Positions 47,261 to 55,790 of a stretch of DNA of 64,000 nt are shown piece by piece. The notes under the pieces were generated by a model. That model was not told the origin of the DNA and made no database searches. It worked only from the letters and a program-made list of their open reading frames with translations. Positions within the stretch are counted from its first letter, which is position 1; each line of letters begins with the position of its first letter. Source of the stretch: Bog-473 sp963725895. Lineage in GTDB: Bacteria; Actinomycetota; Acidimicrobiia; Acidimicrobiales; RAAP-2. The position numbers and the translations under genes are program-made. The DNA lies in assembly GCA_963725895.1 (NCBI GenBank), contig CAVSAJ010000003.1:1438944-1502943 (forward strand), read 5' to 3'.

Positions 47261-48133
47261 ATGACCGCGATCACAGCCCCTGGGACGACCCCCACGACGC
47301 CCAAAGTTGAGCTGCACACCGGTGTCGCTGGTGAGGTACGTGTCATCGGCATGGTCTGGGAGCGCGAACTCATTCGCTACGTGCGCACCCGGACGAGGAT
47401 CCTGAGTGGGCTCATACAGCCTGTGTTGTTCCTGTTCGTCCTCGGCTACGGCATGAGTGGCCTCGTCGGAACAGTCGGCGGATTCAACTTCCACCAGTTC
47501 GTCTACCCCGGCGTGGTGGCCATGAGCGTGGTCATGACGGCGATGTTCTCGGCGCTCTCCATAGTGTGGGACCGCGAGTTCGGTTTCCTGCGCGAAATGC
47601 TCATCGCTCCGGTCAGTCGCGCGACCCTGGTCCTGGGCAAAACGGCCGGCGGTGCCTCGGTGGCGGCGGTGCAGGGGACGATCATGCTGGTGCTGGCCCC
47701 GCTGGTCGGCATCCACCTCACGCCGTTGTTGGTAGTGCAGATGATCTGCCTTGAACTCTTGATGGCTGTTGCCATGACGACATTTGGGGTGTTCGTGGCC
47801 AGCCGAATTTCCAGGATGGAGTCGTTCCAGGTGGTCATGCAGATGCTCCTCATGCCCATGCTGTTTCTCTCGGGTGCGCTCTTCCCGCTCAACGGCCTGC
47901 CCACTTGGTTGGCCTTTATCACTCGGCTCAACCCGCTGACCTACGCCATCGCCCCATTTCGCCAGGTCATCTTCGATGCCCAGAACATGTCGACGGTCGC
48001 GAGAGCCCACTTCTCGACCACCGTCACCTGGTTCGGCTGGGCTCTTCCCATGTGGCTCGAGCTGACAATCGTTGTGATCTTCGCCATCGTCTTCTTCGTA
48101 CTGGCCGACCGGGGTCTTTCTCGTACCGAATAG
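47261..48133 (+). CDS. ABC-2 type (DrrB-like) permease
   Basis: A 290-residue ABC-2 permease with six membrane helices; family signature near the C-terminal half: LLMPMLFLSGALFPLNGLP, LTRLNPLTYAIAPFRQV-type ending (ITRLNPLTYAI). AAGGAGG lies about 10 nt before the ATG. Forms the membrane part of the exporter with the upstream ATPase. Substrate unknown (lipid, antibiotic or polyketide in relatives). Confidence 0.88.
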   Translation: MTAITAPGTTPTTPKVELHTGVAGEVRVIGMVWERELIRYVRTRTRILSGLIQPVLFLFVLGYGMSGLVGTVGGFNFHQFVYPGVVAMSVVMTAMFSALSIVWDREFGFLREMLIAPVSRATLVLGKTAGGASVAAVQGTIMLVLAPLVGIHLTPLLVVQMICLELLMAVAMTTFGVFVASRISRMESFQVVMQMLLMPMLFLSGALFPLNGLPTWLAFITRLNPLTYAIAPFRQVIFDAQNMSTVARAHFSTTVTWFGWALPMWLELTIVVIFAIVFFVLADRGLSRTE

Positions 48134-48339
48134 TGCTTTAACGGGGTCTCGTGCGTGTGATCTGGGATCGGCGGACAGAGGGAGCCGGGGCTTTTGGGTC
48201 GGGTGACGATAGACCTTCTAGTACCGCGCACCAGCGAATGCCAACGGGTTGATCAAGGCGTTGACCTGCGTCCTGATTAGGCACCCGCGCTCCCCCATGT
48301 CGCCATGTCGCCCGCCAACTCGACGAGATTCTGCGAATC

Positions 48340-48353
48340 GGGACCTTGGTCCC
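48340..48353. promoter_or_regulatory. DosR-like box (GGGACCTTGGTCCC) upstream of CO dehydrogenase genes
   Basis: Perfect GGGAC-N4-GTCCC palindrome whose last base is 96 bp before the cooF ATG. A half-site GGGACGTTC follows at 48363. The rest of the 316-bp gap (48134-48449) shows no gene. Confidence 0.6.
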
Positions 48354-48449
48354 GGGTGTCACGGGACGTTCTTCGCTATCTGAAATTGCCTCGGGTGCGT
48401 AAACCTGGATGGAGAGGGGAAGCGCTTCGGAAGGAGGCCCGGATACGCC

Positions 48450-49151
48450 ATGAAGACCGTGTTCATCAATCCGGAACGCTGCATTGGTTGCCTCCAGTGT
48501 GAATTGGCGTGTGCGGTCGAGCACTCGGCAAGTCAGGACGAAACCCTCGCCTTTCTTGAGCAGCCCATGCCTCGCAAGCGTGTTCACGTCCAAGCGGGTC
48601 CAGTGCCGACGTTTGCTTTTCCAAACCGGTGTCGCCATTGCGATCCTGCTCCATGTCTGCAGGTGTGTCCAACCGCCGCGATCTATCGAGATGACGAGCA
48701 TGGTCTCGTCCTAATTGATGAGAAGAAGTGCATTGGGTGCGCAATGTGCGCAGTGGTCTGCCCATTCGACGCCCTGACATTCCATTCGATGCCCGACGGG
48801 CCCAGCCCGGATGTCGCCGTGGCCGTTAAGTGCGATGGATGCGTCGACCGGGTCAGTCGGGGCGCCCAGCCGGCATGTGTCGACGTGTGCAAAGTCGATG
48901 CACTTGTCTTCGGTGAGTTGAACGATCTAGTAGCCGGAGGGAGAGTGCACGAGGCCGGAATGGTGCTCGCCGCAACCGGTGCCGACGCCACTGTTCCAAC
49001 AGGCGACCCCCTCGCTCCGTGGCATGCGTGGGGCGCCGCGGAAGTTGCCGCCGCGGACGCAGCCCGCGTCAACCGCGCGTATCACGACGCAAATGGTCGC
49101 GCGGTGGGTGCGGCCCCGGTTGAAGACGAGAACGAAGGAGGACCGCAATGA
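48450..49151 (+). CDS. cooF: CooF-type polyferredoxin
   Basis: A 233-residue electron carrier with four Cys-rich 4Fe-4S motifs: CIGCLQCELAC, CRHCDPAPCLQVCP, CIGCAMCAVVCP and CDGCVDR...CVDVC. This is the four-cluster DMSO-reductase-B-like layout of CooF, which takes electrons from CooS. The Ala/Val-rich C-terminal 60 residues are an extra tail. GGAAGGAGG precedes the ATG by 12 nt. Its stop overlaps the cooS start by ATGA. Confidence 0.9.
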   Translation: MKTVFINPERCIGCLQCELACAVEHSASQDETLAFLEQPMPRKRVHVQAGPVPTFAFPNRCRHCDPAPCLQVCPTAAIYRDDEHGLVLIDEKKCIGCAMCAVVCPFDALTFHSMPDGPSPDVAVAVKCDGCVDRVSRGAQPACVDVCKVDALVFGELNDLVAGGRVHEAGMVLAATGADATVPTGDPLAPWHAWGAAEVAAADAARVNRAYHDANGRAVGAAPVEDENEGGPQ

Positions 49152-51115
49152 GTGGAACCAGCACGAACGGCCGGGGGACAAGCTTGACTGTCCATGAGGA
49201 CGCCCGGGTGATGATCAACCGGGCCAGAGACGAGGGCATCGCGACGGTGTGGGACCGGCTCGCCGCCCAGCAGCCACAGTGTGGGTACTGCGCGCTTGGT
49301 CTGAGCTGTCGCAACTGCGCTATGGGACCATGTCGTATCGACCCCTTCGGCGAGGGTCCCCAGAGAGGTGTATGCGGAGCGGATGCCGATGTGATCGTCG
49401 CCCGAAACCTTGGCCGGACGATTGCCGCCGGATCGTCGTCGCATTCCGATCACGGCAGGGACATCCTCGAGGCGTTCGGGCACCTTGCTCGAGGCCAAAC
49501 CACGGGCTATCACATCGCCGACGAGGAGAAGTTGCGTCGCGTCGCGGCAGAGCTCGGGGTGTCGACCGGGGACCGTACCGTCGAGAAAGTGGCGAGCGAT
49601 CTAGCGGACGTACTCGAGGAGGACTATGGGACGCGACGTGGTTCTCTGTCATTCGTCGGACGAGTGCCGCAGCTGCGCCGGACGAAGTGGGAGTCGCTGG
49701 GCATCACTCCGCGGGGTATCGACCGTGAGAACGTCGAGATGCTCCATCGCACGCACATGGGAGTGGACAACGACTACGTGAACACCCTTCTGCACGCGCT
49801 GCGCACCGGCCTGGCTGACGGTTGGGGCGGATCGATGATCGCGACCGAGCTTTCGGACGTGATGTTCGGCACGCCCAAGCCGGTGATGTCAGAAGTCAAC
49901 CTAGGTGTCCTGAAGACCGATCAGGTCAACATCGCCATGCACGGGCACAACCCACTGCTTTCGGATGTGATCTGCGCGGCGGCTCAGGATCCCGAGCTGG
50001 TCGAGCTGGCCCGCTCGGTCGGCGCCAGCGGGATCAACATCGTGGGTCTGTGCTGCACCGGAAACGAGCTGCTCATGCGTCGCGGGGTTCCCATGGCGGG
50101 CAACCATCTGATGCAGGAGTTGGTGCTCATCACCGGAGCGCTCGAGGCAATGGTGGTCGATTACCAGTGCATCATGCCCTCCATCGTTGATGTGGCGAAG
50201 TGCTACCACACGAAGATCATCTCGACCTCCGACAAAGCGAAGTTCACTGGTGCCACTCATGTCTCGTTCGATCCCGAGCACGGGGCCGAAATCGCCAAGC
50301 GGATCGTGCGGATGGCGATCGAGGCGTACCCGGACCGTAACCATGAGCGCGTGCGGATCCCGGGTCAGCCAGTGAAGATGATGGGCGGGTTTTCGGTCGA
50401 AGCCATTCTCGGCGCGCTGGGCGGCACCCCGAAGCCTCTGGTCGATGCCATCGCCGCTGGCACCATCCGGGGAGCCGTGGCGGTCGTCGGGTGCAACAAC
50501 CCCAAGCTTCCGCAGGATCTCGAGCACATCGATCTCACCCGCCGCCTCATTGAGAACGACATCCTGGTGCTGGTCACCGGTTGTGCGGCCGTAGCCAACG
50601 GGAAGTCGGGCCAGATGGTCCCCGAAGCTGCCGCCATGGCCGGCCCCGGTCTGCGAGCGGTCTGCGAGAGCCTGGGCATCCCGCCGGTCCTGCATGTGGG
50701 CAGCTGTGTCGACAACAGCCGGATCATGGTGCTTGTGGCCGCCCTGGCCGACTTCCTCGGTGTCGACATCGACCAATTGCCCGTGGCCGGTGCGGCGCCC
50801 GAATGGTACTCCGAGAAGGCCGTTGCCATCGGGGCCTATGTCGTGGCCTCGGGCGTCACCACCGTCCTCGGAGTCCAGCCGCCGGTCTTCGGAAGCCCTC
50901 ACGTGGTGGACCTCTTGGCCAACGGGCTCGACGACGTCGTGGGGGCCAAATTCGTGGTCGAACCCGACCCGGCCAAGGCCGCTCTTTTCATCCGCCGGCA
51001 CATCGAAGGCAAGCGTCAAGGGCTGGGGCTTCCCTTCGTCGAGCCCGAAGTGCTGGGGATCGACGACAACGAGTCCCCGCACGACGTTCCCGTAGCCAGC
51101 GGGACCGGGGGCTGA
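49148..51115 (+). CDS. cooS: Nickel-dependent anaerobic carbon monoxide dehydrogenase
   Basis: A 655-residue Ni-Fe CODH, which oxidises CO to CO2 at a NiFe4S4 C-cluster. D- and B-cluster cysteines are at 45, 48, 54, 57, 62 and 76. C-cluster ligands are all visible: His in MHGHNPLLSD, then Cys in LCCTGNE, DYQCIMPS, VVGCNNPK, LVTGCAA and HVGSCVDNSR. A second-shell HSDHGRDI is kept. So the enzyme should be active. Ni-CODH is uncommon in actinobacteria, which usually use the Mo-Cu CoxLMS enzyme. No acetyl-CoA synthase gene is nearby, so the role is oxidation or redox supply, not carbon fixation. Confidence 0.95.
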   Translation: MSGTSTNGRGTSLTVHEDARVMINRARDEGIATVWDRLAAQQPQCGYCALGLSCRNCAMGPCRIDPFGEGPQRGVCGADADVIVARNLGRTIAAGSSSHSDHGRDILEAFGHLARGQTTGYHIADEEKLRRVAAELGVSTGDRTVEKVASDLADVLEEDYGTRRGSLSFVGRVPQLRRTKWESLGITPRGIDRENVEMLHRTHMGVDNDYVNTLLHALRTGLADGWGGSMIATELSDVMFGTPKPVMSEVNLGVLKTDQVNIAMHGHNPLLSDVICAAAQDPELVELARSVGASGINIVGLCCTGNELLMRRGVPMAGNHLMQELVLITGALEAMVVDYQCIMPSIVDVAKCYHTKIISTSDKAKFTGATHVSFDPEHGAEIAKRIVRMAIEAYPDRNHERVRIPGQPVKMMGGFSVEAILGALGGTPKPLVDAIAAGTIRGAVAVVGCNNPKLPQDLEHIDLTRRLIENDILVLVTGCAAVANGKSGQMVPEAAAMAGPGLRAVCESLGIPPVLHVGSCVDNSRIMVLVAALADFLGVDIDQLPVAGAAPEWYSEKAVAIGAYVVASGVTTVLGVQPPVFGSPHVVDLLANGLDDVVGAKFVVEPDPAKAALFIRRHIEGKRQGLGLPFVEPEVLGIDDNESPHDVPVASGTGG

Positions 51116-51120
51116 GTGCC

Positions 51121-52014
51121 ATGTGTGACACGTGCGGAGGGCACGGAGATGCGTCACCGGGCTCCGACGCGAGCGATGCGCACCGCCACGGGGCTGGCAC
51201 CAGGATCGTTGTCGTCGGCAAGGGCGGAGTTGGCAAGTCGACGCTGAGTGCCGTCATGGCTCGCCAGCTGGCCCGAGGTGGGCGTCGGGTGGTCGCCGTC
51301 GACGCGGACGAGCAACGCAACCTGGCCGCGACCCTTGGCATGGGACTGACCGAATCGGTCTCCATCGTCCCGGTGGCAGAGAATGCCGACTACGTGGAGG
51401 AGAAGACGGGTGCACGGCCGGGGGAGGGAGCGGGTGGGATTCTCGTCCTCAATCCCGACACCTCCGACCTCATCGACAGGCTGTCCGTCGAGGCACCCGA
51501 CGGCGTCCGCCTGGTCGTCATGGGCGGGGTCCGGGAAGCCGGTGCAGGATGTCTGTGCCCGGAGACAGCTCTGATTTCGAGTGCCGTCGCCGGAATGCAC
51601 CTCCATCGCGACGACGTGGTGGTTATGGATACACACGCCGGCGTCGAGCACTTCGGTCGCGCCCTGGCGCGAGGTTTCGATTCCGTGGTGGTCGTCGTCG
51701 AACCGACCTTCAACGCCGTCAAGGTCGGTGTCGAGTCGGCTGTGCTGGCCAACGATTTGGGGATCGGGACCGTGCACCTTGTGGTCAACCAGAGCAGGTC
51801 CGACAACGATCTCGGGCGGGTGTTGGAGTACGTCGACTGCCTGGGCGGTCCGTCCTTCAGCTCGGTGACCGTGGTGCCCTACGACGAGGCCGTCCCGCTC
51901 TCGGAGCCGTCGGTCGAAGCGCTCCTCGCGGGCTCGGCGATGACGGAGGCCGTGGACGTATTGTCCGACAAGGTGCTGGGCTCGATTCGCCCATCCCCGG
52001 CCAAGGTGGCCTGA
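51121..52014 (+). CDS. cooC: CooC-type nickel-insertion ATPase with Cys/His-rich N-terminus
   Basis: A 297-residue MinD/SIMIBI-class ATPase that loads Ni into CODH. Deviant Walker A VVVGKGGVGKST; switch/metal pair CLCPE (the C-x-C Ni/Zn site at the CooC dimer interface); VVMDTHAGVEHFGR as Walker B. Unusually it begins MCDTCGGHGDAS and continues through DAHRHG, a Cys/His-rich segment like the N-terminus of the hydrogenase Ni chaperone HypB (MCxxCG), suggesting an extra metal-storage site. It starts 5 bp after cooS and overlaps the next gene by 1 bp. Confidence 0.92.
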   Translation: MCDTCGGHGDASPGSDASDAHRHGAGTRIVVVGKGGVGKSTLSAVMARQLARGGRRVVAVDADEQRNLAATLGMGLTESVSIVPVAENADYVEEKTGARPGEGAGGILVLNPDTSDLIDRLSVEAPDGVRLVVMGGVREAGAGCLCPETALISSAVAGMHLHRDDVVVMDTHAGVEHFGRALARGFDSVVVVVEPTFNAVKVGVESAVLANDLGIGTVHLVVNQSRSDNDLGRVLEYVDCLGGPSFSSVTVVPYDEAVPLSEPSVEALLAGSAMTEAVDVLSDKVLGSIRPSPAKVA

Positions 52015-53267
52015 TGCGGGCCGTCGTCATCGGCACCGGCCCGGCTGGCATCACCGCCGCCGAGACCCTGCGCAGGCTGGATCCGAGCGGCACGGTCGTC
52101 GCGCTGTCGGCTGAGCCTTTCGCGCCGTACTCGCCTCCGGCCATGGCCGATCACTATCTCACGGGTCGCGACGCCACGCTCTATTGGAAGGGTGCGGACG
52201 TGGCGACACGCCTGGGAATCGATGAGCGCCGTGAGGCGCAGGTCACGGGCATCGACGCCGACAACCGTGAGGTCGTTCTGGCTGACGGGCAGCGCGTCGG
52301 GTACGAGGGGCTGGTGGTGGCGTCGGGCAGCCGCCTTCATGCGCCCCTGGAGGGAGCCGACCTACCCGGGATCTTGGACTTCAAGTCCCTCCGCACGGCG
52401 GACGAGCTCGTGGGGCGTGTTCGAAGGGGTGAGGCGACGAGTGCATTGATCGTCGGCAACGGGTTCATCGGAGTCGAACTGTCGCTGCTGCTGGCCGACC
52501 TCGGCGTGGACGTGACTCTGGTCGGCCGCCGGAAGTGGGTCATGCCGCGGGTGTTGGACCCGATCACTTCGACGGTGGCCGAGGGCGCCCTCAGGCGCCG
52601 TGGCGTGACGCTCCGGCTCGGTGTGCAAGCCGACGCCTTCGTGGGGAGTCCGTCGGTGACCGGAATCCGCCTGGCGGACGGCACCGTCCTGTCGGCAGAC
52701 CTGATAGTGGCCGCGACCGGAGTGAAGCCTCATGTCGAGTTCGTGAACGGTTCTGGAATCGTGACCGACTGGGGAGTCCACGTCGACGACCGACTTACCA
52801 CATCGGTGCCCGGTATCGTGGCCGCGGGCGACGTGGCCGAAGCCGCCGACTGGTTGACCGGAGAACGCTACGTCCACGCCATTTTTCCCAACGCGGTCGC
52901 TCAGGCGCCGATAGCCGCAACGAACCTGCTCGGAGGGGACGTGCGCTACGAGGGGGCAGAGGCCATGAACAGCCTCAAGCACCTCGGCGTTCCGATCGTC
53001 GCAATGGGTACGATCGACGAACCCGACGAAGTGCTGCGCTGGAAGAGAGACGGAAACCTGCGTTCGGTCTACATGCGCAACGGACGGGTGATTGGCGCGC
53101 AGCTGGCCGGCGACATCCGGGCGGCCGGCGTCTACCGCTCGCTCATGATGCGAAGGACTGACGTGGGCCGCTACGGCCAGAGACTGGTCGAGCCTGAGTT
53201 CGGCATGGCTGACATCGTCTCCGACGCCCTCCGGCTCGACGCGGGAGTGTCGTCGGCACAAGCCTAA
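52014..53267 (+). CDS. NAD(P)/FAD oxidoreductase of the CODH cluster (CooF:NAD reductase-like)
   Basis: A 417-residue pyridine-nucleotide-disulfide-type flavoprotein: N-terminal FAD motif VVIGTGPAGITAAETL, NAD motif LIVGNGFIGVELSLLLADLG, and second FAD motif TTSVPGIVAAGDVAEA. It lacks the redox-active Cys pair or Cys42 of CoA-disulfide reductases, so it is most like the NADH:acceptor oxidoreductases found after cooF-cooS in other bacteria, passing CO electrons to NAD(P)+. The ATG overlaps the cooC stop (TGATG). Repeat copy F follows. Confidence 0.85.
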   Translation: MRAVVIGTGPAGITAAETLRRLDPSGTVVALSAEPFAPYSPPAMADHYLTGRDATLYWKGADVATRLGIDERREAQVTGIDADNREVVLADGQRVGYEGLVVASGSRLHAPLEGADLPGILDFKSLRTADELVGRVRRGEATSALIVGNGFIGVELSLLLADLGVDVTLVGRRKWVMPRVLDPITSTVAEGALRRRGVTLRLGVQADAFVGSPSVTGIRLADGTVLSADLIVAATGVKPHVEFVNGSGIVTDWGVHVDDRLTTSVPGIVAAGDVAEAADWLTGERYVHAIFPNAVAQAPIAATNLLGGDVRYEGAEAMNSLKHLGVPIVAMGTIDEPDEVLRWKRDGNLRSVYMRNGRVIGAQLAGDIRAAGVYRSLMMRRTDVGRYGQRLVEPEFGMADIVSDALRLDAGVSSAQA

Positions 53268-53313
53268 AAGACGGCGAACGGGTCTCGTCTGTCGGCCCTT
53301 CGTCTCGGCCTGA

Positions 53314-53469
53314 CCAGTAGAAGACGGCTCTACTACTGGGCCGCGCTCCGGCAGACAGGCTGGACACGGGATGGAACAATCTCGAGCAAGGGAACTGGCC
53401 ATGACCCTGTGGACCAAATCCACCGCCTTGCCAAGGTGACGGTCGCGGGTTCGAATCCCGTCTTCCGCT
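53314..53469 (+). repeat. tRNA-Gly-like dispersed repeat, copy F
   Basis: Head is an imperfect palindrome (CCAGTAGA, 7-nt centre, TCTACTACTGG). The middle is the most divergent of the family. The tail (53421-53469) has CCTTGCCAAGG and GGTTCGAATCCC followed by CTTCCGCT, again the 3' half of tRNA-Gly(GCC). No 5' acceptor partner is seen. Sits between the convergent ends of the CODH and hydrogenase operons. Confidence 0.8.
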
Positions 53470-53641
53470 CTCGATGGTCACGATGGATCGCATTCACATC
53501 GCATTCTGAGCTGGACGGATGTGAGTGGTTTTCGGTTCACCTTTCCGCTCGTTCGATTCGAGCGAAACCCCGTTGCCTCATGCCGTCAAGTGGTTTCGAC
53601 GTCCAATTCTTCGGGCGCTTCGCCGCCAGGAGGCCGGTCGG

Positions 53642-54508
53642 TCAGGCGTCGGCGGCGACCGCCGGCCCTGGGGACGAGGTGGCGTTGACTACCGCTAGGT
53701 TGTGGGCCGTCCAGCGCTGCAGGTTGGTCAGCTCCGCACGATTCAGCCGGTCGCACACCCAGTCCCAATGCAAGGAGACCACGTCGCCGACGACGACGTC
53801 GGTTACGAAGCCGATGCCGTCGAGGCTTCGGTGCGCCTCCTCCACGCGTTCGTCCCCGAGCACCAGTTGGGACCCGTTGAAACCGAGGATTCGGTTGCGG
53901 ACGACGACGACGTCCCCGTCAACCGCCTGTACCCGTCCCCAGCGGATGCGACAACGGTCCAGGACGGTGAGCGCGGGACCGTCCATGCCTGCCCGGAGAA
54001 GTCCCAGCCAGGGGTAGACGGCGAAGACATGGAAGCTGTGGTGGGGCACTCCCCCGAGGGGAACCGCCGCGGCCATGGGTTCGAAGAGGCGGCCGGCTCG
54101 TCGATGGAACCGATCATCGAGGGAGTTCCACAAGGCCCCAGCGGGAACATGAGCCAGGAGCGGGTTCCCGACCCAGTAGGCCTGGACCACTCGTCGGTTG
54201 AGCGGTTCGGCGATCCCATTGCACGCAGCGATGAGCTGCAAGTAGGGCCATGCCCCTTCGAACTTCGATGCCAGATGGGACAGATCGGCAATCTCACGGT
54301 CCCCGGCTGAGCCCGCCCCGAGGAGGGCGCTGGGGTCGGCCGGTCCGCAGTAGCCAAGCGCGTTCGGGGGGTAGGCGTAGCGCGCGAAGAGGACGGGGCC
54401 CGATGTGTTGGTCGGTTGGGCGCCGCCGGCATCGATTCGGCCATCACCACTCGGACCGGGGATCGGCCACCCGTCGAGACTTGCATTCATACCGACGTCT
54501 CGCTTCAT
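53642..54508 (-). CDS. Hydrogenase-operon protein of unknown function (DUF6390-like)
   Basis: A 288-residue protein, last gene of the hydrogenase operon. No catalytic motif or membrane helix is evident. Notable stretches: LFARYAYPPNALGYCGP near the N-terminus, FEGAWPYLQLIAACNGI, HHSFHVFAVYPWLGLLR and LHWDWVCDRL. I believe it matches the DUF6390 family seen with actinobacterial hydrogenases, but this rests on memory of the pattern. The ATG overlaps the transporter stop, so it is translationally coupled. A part in hydrogenase assembly is inferred from position only. Confidence 0.55.
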   Translation of the reverse strand: MKRDVGMNASLDGWPIPGPSGDGRIDAGGAQPTNTSGPVLFARYAYPPNALGYCGPADPSALLGAGSAGDREIADLSHLASKFEGAWPYLQLIAACNGIAEPLNRRVVQAYWVGNPLLAHVPAGALWNSLDDRFHRRAGRLFEPMAAAVPLGGVPHHSFHVFAVYPWLGLLRAGMDGPALTVLDRCRIRWGRVQAVDGDVVVVRNRILGFNGSQLVLGDERVEEAHRSLDGIGFVTDVVVGDVVSLHWDWVCDRLNRAELTNLQRWTAHNLAVVNATSSPGPAVAADA

Positions 54509-55485
54509 GCCACTGCCTGGCGGGTGCCGAGCAAGAACAAGACGGCCACCCCGAGAGCGATCAGAACGAGACCGAAGACTTCGGGGGCGACCGGGGCCGT
54601 TCCGGCGATTGCCGAAAGCAGACTCGTGACCACTGTGCTCGCCACGAGCACCGAAGTCACGTCAACGGCCCGTGCTCGGGAGAGGGCCGTCATCCAGGTC
54701 CCGACGTACCCGGCCAGGAGCAGTCCCGTCAGCAGTGCCCAACCGACCTGGGACGCGGACAGATCGATCAGGACCGACATGGTGCCGGTCACAGCCAGAT
54801 AGGCGAGGAGGACTGCCGATCCCACCCCCATGCGGATGAGCGAGACCGTCGCCGGAGCGATCTCGAACAACAACCGCTTGCAGATGATGACCTCGATGGC
54901 CCACAGCCAGGTGGCCACCAGCACGAGGACGTCGCCTCGCCCGAGAGAAAGGTGTCCGATCCCCCCGAGGACTGCCACCTGGCCACCCATCAGCAGCCCG
55001 ATGGCTGCCAGGTTCCAGGCGTTCAACCGCTCGCGGAGGAGTGGCATGGCCAAGATTGCGACCCAGACGACCAGTCCATCGTGGAGGAATGCGGCTGGGG
55101 TCGCCTGAGTGCGGGCGAGACCATCGAAGAACAGAATGAAGGCCGCGCCGCCGCCGATGACCCCGACGTAGGCGACGGCCAGCCACCGCGCGCTGCTCCA
55201 GGACCGCCATCCCTCGGCCGAGATGGCGCCGTTTCTCGCCACTGGCCGGGTAATCCAGCGCCGGCCGGCGACCCATCCGGGCCCGAGGCGAGTCGCGCCC
55301 AGGGCCAATCCGGCCAGGACAGCCGCGGCCACCACGTTCTTCGCGGTCGTGTAGACGGCCGGTTGGGCGATGGCGTGGACGCCGTAACTGTTCACGAACA
55401 CCGACACGCCGCTGATGAGCGCGGTGATCGCAGCCACCTGGATCCCGGGAATCGAACCCCGTCGGGTGGCGTCGAACACGTTCAT
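54505..55485 (-). CDS. EamA/DMT-family transporter in hydrogenase operon
   Basis: A 326-residue protein with ten hydrophobic helices in two EamA repeats (VYTTAKNVVAAAVLAGLAL; ATVSLIRMGVGSAVLL; GLVLIALGVAVLFLLG at the end), the drug/metabolite transporter fold. It is fused by ATGA overlaps to hypC upstream and the DUF6390-like gene downstream. A transporter here could bring in a cofactor precursor or nickel, but DMT proteins are not known nickel carriers, so the substrate is open. Confidence 0.8.
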   Translation of the reverse strand: MNVFDATRRGSIPGIQVAAITALISGVSVFVNSYGVHAIAQPAVYTTAKNVVAAAVLAGLALGATRLGPGWVAGRRWITRPVARNGAISAEGWRSWSSARWLAVAYVGVIGGGAAFILFFDGLARTQATPAAFLHDGLVVWVAILAMPLLRERLNAWNLAAIGLLMGGQVAVLGGIGHLSLGRGDVLVLVATWLWAIEVIICKRLLFEIAPATVSLIRMGVGSAVLLAYLAVTGTMSVLIDLSASQVGWALLTGLLLAGYVGTWMTALSRARAVDVTSVLVASTVVTSLLSAIAGTAPVAPEVFGLVLIALGVAVLFLLGTRQAVA

Positions 55486-55790
55486 GGTTGTGGTTCTCCT
55501 CGCACTGGCTCGGTCGACCCGCGGTCGCCGCCGTTCGCTTCTGGGTCAGCTGGGCTCGGCTGCACTCCGTCCCTGACGACTCGGAGGTCGGTGATGACGG
55601 CGCGGGCCTCCTCGGCCGTTATCCGTTCGATGGCGTACCCGCTGTGGACCACAAGCCATTCGCCGGGCTCTGGCCGATCCCCGTCGAGGGCGAGCAGCGA
55701 GACGCGCTGCCGATTCCCGTCCATGTCCTCGGCCGTCACCGCGTCCGATGCATCGCACTCGACTACCTGGTGCAGTGAGCTCAGGCACAT
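55482..55790 (-). CDS. hypC: Hydrogenase maturation chaperone HypC
   Basis: A 102-residue HypC/HybG/HupF chaperone. The essential N-terminal Cys2 is present (MCLSSLHQV), followed by the beta-barrel with GEWLVVHSGYAIERI. It carries the Fe(CN)2CO unit to the large subunit with HypD. The C-terminal 25 residues are an extra polar tail. The start overlaps the protease gene end. Other hyp genes (A, B, D, E, F) are not in the window. Confidence 0.88.
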   Translation of the reverse strand: MCLSSLHQVVECDASDAVTAEDMDGNRQRVSLLALDGDRPEPGEWLVVHSGYAIERITAEEARAVITDLRVVRDGVQPSPADPEANGGDRGSTEPVRGEPQP

